Source of the DNA: Chitinophagaceae bacterium
Lineage (GTDB): Bacteria; Bacteroidota; Bacteroidia; Chitinophagales; Chitinophagaceae
Direction of reading: 5' to 3'
Length of the DNA: 8,522 bases
NCBI GenBank assembly: GCA_947489175.1
Contig: CANLED010000073.1
Location: 1-8,522, forward strand
Shown piece after piece: positions 1 to 8,000 of this stretch. A program made the position numbers and the translations under genes. Each line of letters starts with the position of its first letter. Position 1 is the stretch's first letter. The notes under the pieces were generated by a model. The model saw nothing but the letters and a program-made list of their open reading frames with translations. It made no database searches and was not told the origin of the DNA.

Positions 1-16
1 CCTTAATTTAATTCTA

Positions 17-105
17 CCACCCCGCCTAGCCAGATTCGCTTCGCTCATCTGTCTCGGCACCCCTCCTGTCCAGGAGGGGAGTCTTTGTTTGAACCTAACT
101 CCCCC
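17..105. repeat. GC-rich REP-like intergenic element with hairpins (candidate dispersed repeat)
   Basis: This short stretch is markedly more GC-rich than the AT-rich spacers elsewhere in the window and carries no convincing gene. Visible structure: GCC at 28-30 pairs with GGC at 56-58, and CAGAT at 31-35 pairs with ATCTG at 47-51, around a tandem TCGCT pair. CCCCTCCT at 60-67 forms a perfect 8-bp hairpin with AGGAGGGG at 72-79 around the loop GTCC. GGGGAGT at 76-82 can instead pair with ACTCCCC at 98-104. From memory, similar C-rich/G-rich hairpins recur between genes in many Bacteroidota genomes, which would make this a dispersed REP-like element. Only one copy lies in this window, so the repeat status is inference. 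Confidence 0.4.
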
Positions 106-110
106 AAACA

Positions 111-138
111 AAAAACCCGCTCGATTGAGCGGGTTTTT
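111..138. terminator. Bidirectional intrinsic terminator downstream of the TonB-dependent receptor gene
   Basis: A perfect inverted repeat has 12-bp arms (111-122 and 127-138) around the loop GATT. The stem has a GC core (CCCGCTC/GAGCGGG) flanked by five A's on the left and five T's on the right. A GC core followed by a U-run is present in RNA from either strand, as expected of a bidirectional rho-independent terminator. It starts 24 bp beyond the stop codon of the minus-strand receptor gene (stop at 163-165). It most likely ends that transcript, and could also stop transcription entering from the left. Confidence 0.92.
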
Positions 139-162
139 ATATAAATGCGATACTTGTCAATA

Positions 163-3100
163 TTAGAAAGAATACCTAATACCGAAATGTGCCTGCCATA
201 CATCGAAAAGGCTTGTACCCAATCTGAATGTTTTATAATCAAGGCTGCCGTTAACAGTAGCCATACGATACACAGGCTGGTTTGTAACTGGATCGAATGT
301 TCTAGACCCTAAGCTGATTGGAGAACTGTTGTTGGTATTGTAACCAACACCCCACTTAGAATTCAACATATTTCCTACGTTGAAGATATCAGCACGTAGT
401 TGAATAGTATGTCTCTCTTTTCCAATGTTGCGGAAAATTTCAAGAACAGTAGTGAAATCAAATCTTGGAACCATGAAGAAGCTAGCACCATTTCTAGAAG
501 CATAGCTTCCACGGTTGTTCTTCAAATATGGATCGTTGGTTATGAATTTCTCAAATGCATCTTTCTGTGCTGCAACTGTGTAAGTTACGCCACTTGCAGT
601 ATATTGCTCGAAGTTCATCTCACCTGTATTCTTTGGAATGTAAACCAAGTCATTGTTCTGATTTCCATCTCCATTCAAATCACCATTAACAGTGTATGAA
701 TACCTTCCTTGATTTTGTGATTGTCCACCCAAAGTAAACTGAAGTGCCATTGTTTTGGCCAACTCTTTTCTATAGGTAACGTTTCCAATAACCCTGTGAC
801 GAATGTCATTATCACTGAAAGAAAGATCAGGTAAATTGTTTCCACGTACAGACCTGTTACCAGTCCATGAACTAGCCGCAATAGAACCTGCACTCACATA
901 ATCTTGAGAATTTCCGTAAGTATATGCCATCATCCATCCAAATCCTTTTGTATAAGATTTTTCAAGTTTGAATGTTGTCATGAATGACTGTCCCAAAGGA
1001 GCACTTTTCAACACAGTTGCATCATTGATTTTTGGATTGATCCTAACAGCATTGTTAAATGCAGTACTGGTAAGAATAGTTCCTGTTGCAGTATTGAAAG
1101 TATTGAATCTTGGTCTGTTGTCTGGTCCACTGAATGAAGATGTTGCTGGCTTCAAGTTTGCATTGTAATAAAATACATTGCTCAAACTCTGTGTGTACAA
1201 CAATTCAGCACTTCCAACAATACCCCAAATCAACTTTTGGTCAACTGCAAGGTTTGTTCTAAATACTTGTGGGAACCTGAATTTCTTTTCTGTAGTTGCG
1301 ATGTTGTAAGTAGGAGCTGGTTGTCCAGGATTAGCAACTGTAGGAGCATTGCGCAAAACATTTGGACTAAAAGGATAAATTCTTGTATTGTCTGTGCTGA
1401 TTGAACCACTTTGAACACCATTGTTTCCGATTTGGTTACTGATCCAAACGAAGGCAGGGCGTCCACTAAACAATCCCATACCACCTCTAATTTGTGTTGT
1501 TTTATCTCCTTTAACATCAAGATTAAATCCAACACGTGGACTAACCATCAATTTAGCAGAAGGAAGTTCTGAAGTAGAAAGTTTGGTTGGGTTTCCTTTT
1601 TCATCTACAAAAGCCAGTCCATCAACTTCCTTATTTACAAATCCAGTGTTTCCAAAGAATGGTACGTCGAAACGAGCACCATAAGTAACACTTAATTTGT
1701 CATTTACAGGCACATCATCTTGGAAGTAAAATCCTACGTTGTATGACTTAGTAACTGCATTCCACAAAGCACCACCTGCAAGGTTGCTGTAAGAAAGGTT
1801 ATACCTTCTTAGAGAAACTGGATTAGTAGCCATGTTGTTGTTTGCAATCCACGCATTAGCAGTAGTGTAGAATTCAGCCAATGTATTGAATACATACTGA
1901 CCATTAATTGTTGGCGTAAACTGATTGAAGAATTTGAAAGATTCAACATTTAAACCCATAGAGAAAGTATGCTTTCCTTTGTAGATTGTCATGTTATCTG
2001 AAAACTGCCATGTATCGGTATTCAATACATTGTTTGGTGTGAAAGGCTCAGAACCAAATGCAGCATAGTTTCTTTGAGCATCAAGGATATCGATGGTTGG
2101 GAAAGGAATAGATTTTTCACCTCTGTAATCTCTGTTGGCAGTATATCCAAAAATCATTTCATTTTGAACTTTATCACTCAACCTGCTATTCAATTGTCCA
2201 ATCAATGAATAAATGTCATTGTTGATCTCGTAGTTTGAATTTTGTGCATTCAAAGAGAAAAGATTTCCATTTCTGTTATTGAAGCTACCTGAGTTACTCA
2301 TTGGTACATCCCTTACAGATTTCAACATATTTCCACGTACACTTAATTTATGTACATCGCTGATGTTCCAGTCTAATTTCAAAAGCGCTTTATCACTCTT
2401 GGTAACTAAAGAATAGTTATCCCAAGCACCTGTCTCATATCCAAAATTGTTCCTCAAGAATGTTGTTAAACCTTGAAGATCAGCTAATTGAACACGTGTT
2501 ACGTTAGCACCTGAATTTGTTCCTGTGCTTGCAACGAAGTTAGTACCTGGGTCAGTTCTTCTTTCACCTTCATAGTTTGCAAAGAAGAACAATTTGTTCT
2601 TGATAATAGCTCCACCAACACTTGCTCCAAACTGCTTAACATCAAATGCTGTAGTTACAACTGCTTGTTTACCTTGGAATCCTGCTTTTCTTCCTACTAA
2701 ACCTTCATTCCTGTTGTTGTAAAAACCTGAAGCATGAACAGTGTTTGTACCGCTGCGTGTTACAGCATTGATACCACCACCTGTAAAACCAGCCTCCTTT
2801 ACATTGTAAGGAGCAATGTTTACCTGAATTTCTTCAATCGCATCTATTGAAATTGGAGCAGAGTTCGTTTGGCTACCAGGCAATGCTTGTAATCCAAATG
2901 AATTGTTGAAGATAGAACCATCAATGGTAAGGTTAACAAACCTGTTATCCTGTCCTGCAAATGATGTTCCATTTCCTTGTGGTGTGTACTTTGTAATGTC
3001 AGTGAAGTTTCTTCCTAAGGTTGGGAGGCTTGTTATCAATCTTCTGTTGAAGTTTGAAGAAGTTCCTTTCCTGTCTTTAGAAATCAACGCACCTTTTCTT

Positions 3101-3465
3101 ACACCAGCTACAACAACTTCTTGTAACTGATTTTTTGTATCAACCATAACAACATCAATTCTACTTGGTTCTCCAAGCTGAATGGCGATGTCTGTCAGTT
3201 CTTGCTGGGTAAATCCAACATAAGAAATGGTTACCTTGTAAGGTCCACCTACACGAAGCGCAGGTAAGTTAAAGCGTCCTTCTGTTGATGAAACCGTTCT
3301 GTACTTTGTTCCAGATGGTTCATGTACTGCTTGAATGGTAGCTCCAGCGAGTACCTTTCCTTGCAAATCCTTAACAGTTCCGGAAATGCTGCCGGTTGTT
3401 ACCTGGGCATTTAAGCCAAGTGTAGCGAATACTGCGATTAAAAGTGATAAATAAAATTTTCTCAT
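163..3465 (-). CDS. Oar-type TonB-dependent outer-membrane receptor with N-terminal carboxypeptidase-regulatory-like domain
   Basis: Predicted outer-membrane beta-barrel transporter powered by TonB-ExbBD; the substrate is unknown. Its 1100 residues fit the Oar-like family. Visible parts in order: a signal peptide at about 1-20 (positive MRK, hydrophobic core, cleavage after LNA); a carboxypeptidase-regulatory/CnaB-like beta-sandwich at about 24-108 (SISGTVKD start, then GATI and YVGF); a TonB-box-like QEVVVAG at 115-121; a plug to about residue 240 (NLTIDGSIFNN, AINxV-type end GGGINAVTRSGTN); then the barrel. The late DIFNVGNMLNSKWGV segment and the last residues FGIRYSF, with a terminal aromatic, are typical of Oar-like receptors. 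A DxNxDG calcium-loop-like motif lies at residues 929-934. The ATG follows an A-rich leader without a Shine-Dalgarno sequence. No SusD gene follows; a terminator does. Myxococcus Oar acts in protease export and development, but that role cannot be transferred here. The family call is firm and the ligand is unknown. Confidence 0.95.
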   Translation of the reverse strand: MRKFYLSLLIAVFATLGLNAQVTTGSISGTVKDLQGKVLAGATIQAVHEPSGTKYRTVSSTEGRFNLPALRVGGPYKVTISYVGFTQQELTDIAIQLGEPSRIDVVMVDTKNQLQEVVVAGVRKGALISKDRKGTSSNFNRRLITSLPTLGRNFTDITKYTPQGNGTSFAGQDNRFVNLTIDGSIFNNSFGLQALPGSQTNSAPISIDAIEEIQVNIAPYNVKEAGFTGGGINAVTRSGTNTVHASGFYNNRNEGLVGRKAGFQGKQAVVTTAFDVKQFGASVGGAIIKNKLFFFANYEGERRTDPGTNFVASTGTNSGANVTRVQLADLQGLTTFLRNNFGYETGAWDNYSLVTKSDKALLKLDWNISDVHKLSVRGNMLKSVRDVPMSNSGSFNNRNGNLFSLNAQNSNYEINNDIYSLIGQLNSRLSDKVQNEMIFGYTANRDYRGEKSIPFPTIDILDAQRNYAAFGSEPFTPNNVLNTDTWQFSDNMTIYKGKHTFSMGLNVESFKFFNQFTPTINGQYVFNTLAEFYTTANAWIANNNMATNPVSLRRYNLSYSNLAGGALWNAVTKSYNVGFYFQDDVPVNDKLSVTYGARFDVPFFGNTGFVNKEVDGLAFVDEKGNPTKLSTSELPSAKLMVSPRVGFNLDVKGDKTTQIRGGMGLFSGRPAFVWISNQIGNNGVQSGSISTDNTRIYPFSPNVLRNAPTVANPGQPAPTYNIATTEKKFRFPQVFRTNLAVDQKLIWGIVGSAELLYTQSLSNVFYYNANLKPATSSFSGPDNRPRFNTFNTATGTILTSTAFNNAVRINPKINDATVLKSAPLGQSFMTTFKLEKSYTKGFGWMMAYTYGNSQDYVSAGSIAASSWTGNRSVRGNNLPDLSFSDNDIRHRVIGNVTYRKELAKTMALQFTLGGQSQNQGRYSYTVNGDLNGDGNQNNDLVYIPKNTGEMNFEQYTASGVTYTVAAQKDAFEKFITNDPYLKNNRGSYASRNGASFFMVPRFDFTTVLEIFRNIGKERHTIQLRADIFNVGNMLNSKWGVGYNTNNSSPISLGSRTFDPVTNQPVYRMATVNGSLDYKTFRLGTSLFDVWQAHFGIRYSF

Positions 3466-3481
3466 AAATAGTTTTTTTTCT

Positions 3482-3495
3482 CAAATGCAAATGTC
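3482..3495 (-). promoter_or_regulatory. Candidate -7 element(s) for the receptor gene
   Basis: Read on the minus strand, two overlapping near matches to the Bacteroidota -7 consensus TAnnTTTG occur just upstream of the receptor ATG: GACATTTG (3495-3488) and TGCATTTG (3489-3482). Each misses one consensus base. Either would place the start of transcription roughly 5-15 nt before the ATG, giving a very short A-rich leader. I do not see a good TTG/TTTG -33 element at the expected 19-21 bp spacing, so this is only a candidate. Confidence 0.3.
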
Positions 3496-3527
3496 CTGAT
3501 TAATTACCTAATTATAAATTTTTAATG

Positions 3528-3547
3528 TTAACAAATTTTAACAAATT
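3528..3547. repeat. Perfect 10-bp tandem direct repeat in the divergent promoter region
   Basis: The decamer TTAACAAATT occurs twice back to back (3528-3537 and 3538-3547). It lies in the AT-rich 172-bp spacer between the divergently transcribed receptor gene (ATG at 3465) and ribBA (ATG at 3638). The 10-bp period is close to one helical turn, so both copies would face the same side of the DNA, as in some tandem operators. It is 63 bp from the receptor start codon and 91 bp from the ribBA start codon. An operator role is inference; an A/T-rich low-complexity accident is also possible. Confidence 0.55.
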
Positions 3548-3615
3548 CATATAATTAATACTGATTTAACATTGGTTATATTAAATTACCATTCGATTTT
3601 ATGTATTCATTGCTG

Positions 3616-3622
3616 TAATTTG
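3616..3622 (+). promoter_or_regulatory. Weak candidate -7 element for ribBA
   Basis: TAATTTG, followed by C, lies 15 bp upstream of the chosen ribBA ATG and resembles the Bacteroidota -7 element TAnnTTTG with one base missing. A poor -33-like TTCG sits at 3592-3595, 20 bp upstream. If used, it would give a leader of about 10 nt, leaving no room for a riboswitch. It also falls inside the 22-codon upstream extension of the reading frame, which argues against that extension being translated. Confidence 0.3.
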
Positions 3623-3637
3623 CACAAAATTTCTATA

Positions 3638-4837
3638 ATGTTGGACAGTATCGAAAGCGCGATTGAGGATTTGAAGTTAGGGAAGATGATCATTGTGGTG
3701 GATGATGAAGATCGTGAAAATGAAGGTGACATCATTACCACAGCTAAAAATGCCACACCTGAAGTGATAAATTTCATGAGTAAATTTGGTAGAGGCTTGA
3801 TTTGCGCTGCTTTAGAAGAAGAGAGATGCGATGAATTGGGACTTACCTTAATGGTGAACAACAATACAGCCTTGCATGAAACTGCTTTCACAGTTTCTGT
3901 TGATTTACTCGGTAATGGGTGTACTACCGGTATTTCTGCCCAGGATCGGTCCAAAACTGTTCTTTCTTTCATCAATCCTTTAACCAAACCCAATGATTTG
4001 GGTAAACCTGGTCATATTTTTCCTTTAAGGGCAAAAAAGGGTGGCGTGTTGAGAAGAACTGGTCATACCGAAGCAGTGGTTGATTTGGCTAGGTTGGCGG
4101 GTTTCGACCCAGCAGGTGTTTTGGTAGAAATCATGAATGATGATGGCTCAATGGCTCGTTTACCTGATCTATTGGTGTTGGCCAAAGAATGGGATATGAA
4201 AATCATTTCTATCAAAGATCTTATCGAGTTTCGGTTAAAAAAAGACAACCTGATTGAACAACTTGTTTCTGTGAACATGCCTACCAAATTCGGCAATTTC
4301 AAACTCAAAATTTTCAAAGAAAAAAATAATCCAACTGCTCAAGAACACATGGCACTCGTGAAGGGTTCTTGGGAAATTGATGAGCCTGTTCTTGTTAGGG
4401 TTCATTCTTCTTGCTTCACTGGCGATATCTTAGGATCTCTTCGCTGCGATTGTGGAGATCAACTGCATGAAGCCTTGAAGATGGTTGAAAAAGAAGGAAA
4501 GGGAGTTGTTTTATACATGAACCAAGAGGGAAGAGGCATTGGACTCCTAAACAAACTTAAAGCTTATAACTTGCAAGAAGAAGGCATGGATACCGTAGAA
4601 GCCAATATCCACCTGGGATTTCAAGCCGACCAACGTGATTATGGACTGGGCGCACAAATCTTGAGAGAATTGGGCATCAAAAACATTAAACTCATTAGCA
4701 ACAATCCTAAAAAACGCGCTGGCTTGAGTGGGTATGGACTAAATATCGTTAATACTGTTCCCATCATCATCGAACCCAATCCCCATAACGAAGGATATCT
4801 GAATACCAAGAGAGATAAAATGGGACATGAAATTTAG
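3638..4837 (+). CDS. ribBA: Bifunctional 3,4-dihydroxy-2-butanone-4-phosphate synthase / GTP cyclohydrolase II
   Basis: Cytoplasmic enzyme supplying both precursors of riboflavin. The RibB half converts ribulose 5-phosphate to 3,4-dihydroxy-2-butanone 4-phosphate plus formate. The RibA half opens GTP to the diaminopyrimidine with loss of formate and pyrophosphate. At 399 residues it has the usual RibBA length. RibB domain, about 1-200: acidic motif DDEDRENEGD at 22-31 (E27 and D31 as metal ligands), RTGHTE with H143, and E164. RibA domain, about 205-399: zinc cysteines C259, C270 and C272 in a C-x10-C-x-C pattern, nucleotide motif QEGRGIGL from 296, Y310 and R333. Y310 and R333 match E. coli RibA Y105 and R128 by a constant offset of 205. 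Both active sites look intact. The frame is open back to a TTG at 3572, but those 22 residues do not look like family sequence, whereas MLDSIESAIEDL is a normal RibB start. It is divergent from the receptor gene and convergent with tamB, so probably monocistronic. Confidence 0.97.
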   Translation: MLDSIESAIEDLKLGKMIIVVDDEDRENEGDIITTAKNATPEVINFMSKFGRGLICAALEEERCDELGLTLMVNNNTALHETAFTVSVDLLGNGCTTGISAQDRSKTVLSFINPLTKPNDLGKPGHIFPLRAKKGGVLRRTGHTEAVVDLARLAGFDPAGVLVEIMNDDGSMARLPDLLVLAKEWDMKIISIKDLIEFRLKKDNLIEQLVSVNMPTKFGNFKLKIFKEKNNPTAQEHMALVKGSWEIDEPVLVRVHSSCFTGDILGSLRCDCGDQLHEALKMVEKEGKGVVLYMNQEGRGIGLLNKLKAYNLQEEGMDTVEANIHLGFQADQRDYGLGAQILRELGIKNIKLISNNPKKRAGLSGYGLNIVNTVPIIIEPNPHNEGYLNTKRDKMGHEI

Positions 4838-4838
4838 T

Positions 4839-4898
4839 TTTTGGTTGAAAGTTTTTGGGTTAAGGTTTAAACTTTAAACCAAAAACTTTCAACTAAAA
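4839..4898. terminator. Long hairpin after ribBA, candidate bidirectional terminator
   Basis: An inverted repeat with 20-base arms (4839-4858 and 4879-4898) begins two bases after the ribBA stop codon. Nineteen pairs are Watson-Crick; the exception is G4843 opposite T4894. The core is a perfect 14-bp match, TTGAAAGTTTTTGG with CCAAAAACTTTCAA. An inner palindrome, GGTTTAAA at 4864-4871 and TTTAAACC at 4873-4880, offers an alternative inner stem. The stem is AT-rich and is not followed by a clean U-run on either strand, so it is an atypical terminator. Its place between convergent ribBA and tamB favours a transcript-end function. Confidence 0.6.
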
Positions 4899-4932
4899 TT
4901 ACTTTCCAAAAAGCATATCAAACTCCGTCCTA
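4850..4932. repeat. Copy A of an 83-bp tandem direct repeat (contains a duplicated tamB gene end)
   Basis: This segment matches 4937-5019 at an 87-bp offset, differing only at 4913 (G against A at 5000) and 4915 (A against C at 5002). It contains the right half of the ribBA hairpin. It also contains, on the minus strand, a ghost of the tamB 3' end: codons for RTEFDMLFGK and a TAA stop at 4901-4899, against RTEFDRFFGK and TAA in the real gene. The ghost has no upstream reading frame of its own, so it is an untranslated remnant. Confidence 0.95.
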
Positions 4933-4936
4933 TTTT

Positions 4937-4974
4937 AGTTTTTGGGTTAAGGTTTAAACTTTAAACCAAAAACT
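4937..4974. terminator. Second, shorter hairpin after tamB (copy B)
   Basis: AGTTTTTGG at 4937-4945 pairs perfectly with CCAAAAACT at 4966-4974. The same inner palindrome, GGTTTAAA/TTTAAACC, lies at 4951-4967. The hairpin starts 11 bases beyond the tamB stop codon as read on the minus strand. The left arm of copy B lacks the GTTGAAA-like segment that lengthens the copy A stem. It is a candidate transcript end for tamB, again without a clear U-run. Confidence 0.5.
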
Positions 4975-5019
4975 TTCAACTAAAATTACTTTCCAAAAAA
5001 CCTATCAAACTCCGTCCTA
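4937..5019. repeat. Copy B of the 83-bp tandem direct repeat (includes the true tamB 3' end)
   Basis: This is the partner of 4850-4932: 81 of 83 positions are identical and the period is 87 bp. The right portion (4986-5019) is the real end of the tamB coding sequence with its TAA stop; the rest is the hairpin spacer. Four bases (TTTT, 4933-4936) separate the copies. The period is a multiple of three, but a TAG two codons after the real stop prevents read-through into copy A. Confidence 0.95.
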
Positions 5020-8000
5020 AACGAAATATTCCCCCCAGTCCTGTTTCGTTTTCCCGACGTAGAAAAATTATCAAAACTACTCCTGTAAAAAAAGGAAGTC
5101 CTGAACTTTCCGTCTGGGGATATTTTATATTCCACATTTACATCAGGTAGAAATAGGAATGATTGTGAATTGCTGGAAAAAGAATTGCCTCCTACCGATG
5201 AAAAATTAAAATCACTGCCAAATGAAATCACTAGTTTGTTGTTGACCAAAGATTTTATAAACTGCAAGCTTACATTTTCCCTGAAATTATTTTGTGAACT
5301 ACCTGAGGAACTTCCTGTTCCTGATAATCCCGAGGATGTAAGGGATCTTGAATAATTCAAATTTACATCAACAGAAGATCCTAGCACTTTCGAAAAAAAG
5401 TTTTGTATGCTGCTGGATAAAATCCCATTGATTACCCCAGAAATTGTTGTGTTAATCAACTCACTATTTAGGTCGCTCGCTACCACCGCTGCCTGTGGCG
5501 CAAAACTTTTAAATACTATGAGGTAGGTTGACTGCTTACTAACCTCAAGTGCATCCCTATTGATTGTTTTCAACTTGCTTTCTATGGTTGAATTATTCCT
5601 GACAGTACTGTTTTGTGGTATAACAATTTGAAAAGTTGGATTGGGCTTATTCAAAGTTCCTGAAAGATTACACCTTACTTCCACATCACTAATTTCTCTC
5701 AATACATCTGAACTTACCCCTGAAACTGTTGAACTACTTGGGTCCGTAAATAATGTGCTCATCCTTACTTTCTCTGCTAAATAGACTGCATCAATGTTAA
5801 TCTCTGCATCTAAAGGATCTCCTGTCCAACTAATATAACTACTGCCTCCTACTAACTTAAAGGGCTTTTTAAAAATATCCTGAAAATTGAAATTATAATT
5901 TCCACTTTCAATATTGTATTTTCCAATCAATGAAAGATTTTCACTGGTTCCAGTATGAATTTTTAAATTTCCATTGCCAACACCTGATATAATATCTCCT
6001 GTTAGCTCATCTAAAACCACATTCATTTTTAACAGCGGTGATGCTGTTAAATCTAAGTCTATCGTAAGCTTTGCCGCTGTTGACTTTATATCCGCTTTCA
6101 TCTCTTGTCCATAAGTAGTCCACACAATAAAATCTACATCTGCACTTTGCTTGCTGCTGGTTGATGTAAGTATATTGATGGTTGAACTGTCCACCGGCGC
6201 TCCACTTACATACATTTTTATGTCCTCTTCAGGGCCTGTTAAACTGAAGTTGAACTTTGCTATTGCTTTGCCATGAAACAAATTGTTGTTCTCTTTTCTT
6301 GTATTCAACGCCAATAACTTACTAGTATTGGCTGTTATGTTGTACTTGAATTTCCTAAAAAAATGATGGTCTAAACTGCCCTTTAACGTTGCCTGATTTC
6401 CATAAATATCTTTTAATTTTATGGTACCAAAATTAATTTGGTCTGGTTTAAACTCTATGGTGGGGTCAACCAATTGATAGGTACATTGCGTATAAGCGAC
6501 AGTCAGCTTGCCTTTGCTCACTTTTACTTCTCCTGTTAAATCGGGCTCTTCAAAATTTCCATGCAACCTCAATCTGCCATTTGCAGTGCCTTCTAAATCA
6601 CTGAACACAACATTGAGGTATTTTTCTAAAATTGAAAGTTTTACGTTCTTTACATCAATGTCTGTATCAATTTGATCTTTTACATTGTCTGCTAAATTTA
6701 GCTTTCCTTTTATCCCAAACAGATAATCAGGATTATTGGATTCCAAAAAATAACTTGCTCTCTTTTCTTCCTTGTCCCAAAATGCATTGATGGTTGTAAT
6801 TCCTATCGAGTCTTCTTCAAACCTAGTCTTATCAGTTTGTGCATTCAAATACAGTTTTAACTTGTCGAATGGATCTTCTATCGTAAGGTCTCCTGTCGTA
6901 ATACCCTGTATCCTCGGTTCTTTGAGTACAAAGGGCAGTAACTCTCCCAAGTTTACTTTGGTAAGTGTTAGAATGATATTTTGTGGACTATTTGCTTCTG
7001 GTGGAAGGGCAATGATGCTGATTGTTTGATCGCCATTGCTCAACTTAAAATTATTGGCATTTAACTTGGCGCGACTAATCAATACTTCACCATCTTTTTC
7101 AATGTTCCATGTCTTTTCATTAAACACCAAGGTTGATGGATTGAAATTAATTCGAATTCCATCGGATAAATTGCTCACATAAGCTGAAAGATTAGCTCCG
7201 TATAAAGATTGCTCCGAAAAAGTATGCACATCAACCCGCGATAAATTGCGTGATGACCTTATCGTGATTTCATTGTTGGGAAAAGAAAGGCTGTCATTGA
7301 AGACAACTGAACTTGCTTTTGTCCTAACTATCAAGCTGTCTATATTGCCTTCTGCCTTGATGAAATAATCATATACTGACAACTTGTTGTATGAGAATTT
7401 TGGAATCTCTGCAGTGATATTGAACAACTTATTTTTGGTATTGAGCCCTCCTGTGATTTTACTGTTGTTGAAACCTGTTATACCTACATCAAGCAACTTT
7501 AAAAATGAATTTGTATTTTTAAATGTGATGTCAAATGCAATATCCTGGTCTTTTTTTAATGGAACAACTTTATCAAAATACAACGGATAATATTTGCTGA
7601 AATATTGGTTGAACGTATTCCTGAGCAATGCATAATCAAAATTTCCTTGCATGTTAACATCAACATCACTTCCTTCTAGAATCAAGGTTCTATAGGTTCC
7701 TTTTTTATCAGAAACTACAATCAAACTATCCATCACATAAGCCTGGTCTTCTCTGATTAACACAAGGTCATTAAATTTTATTTCCCCTTTGATATTGTCA
7801 ATATTATCTCCATCTAACTCTGCATGGGTTCTTCCTGAAAATTCAATAGGCAGCGACATGATTTTTAGTTCCTTCAAATTCGATGTTAGTACTTGTGCAT
7901 CTACAATAATATGTGGTAGCGGGTTTTTGAAGTTTATTTTTGCACCAAACCTGCCATCTAAATTATTGTCCTGAATATCTAATTTTACATCCAGCAATTG

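Noticed and set aside
84..112. H-type pseudoknot from interleaved arms 76-82/98-104 and 84-91/105-112
   Set aside because: No bases separate 104 from 105, so no loop could cross the first stem at full length. The two stems are better treated as alternatives.
45..242. 65-codon minus-strand reading frame overlapping the receptor 3' end
   Set aside because: It runs through the terminator hairpin and the REP-like element in a different frame from the receptor, and its translation shows no recognisable domain.
400..1684. Several plus-strand open frames (61-99 codons) antisense to the receptor gene
   Set aside because: They lie fully opposite a strongly supported coding sequence and show no family features. 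They are shadows of the receptor's codon pattern.
163..3465. SusC-type polysaccharide-utilisation receptor
   Set aside because: There is no SusD gene next to it, and the late-barrel motifs (DIFNVGNMLNSKWGV, FGIRYSF end) fit Oar-like receptors better than SusC.
3572..3637. TTG-initiated 22-codon extension of RibBA
   Set aside because: The added residues (MVILNYHSILCIHCC...) do not resemble RibB sequence, the ATG at 3638 gives the standard start and length, and the promoter-like TAATTTG lies inside the extension.
3466..3637. FMN riboswitch upstream of ribBA
   Set aside because: The spacer is almost entirely A/T with no recognisable FMN-aptamer motif such as AGGGGCAGGGT, and the likely leader is too short.
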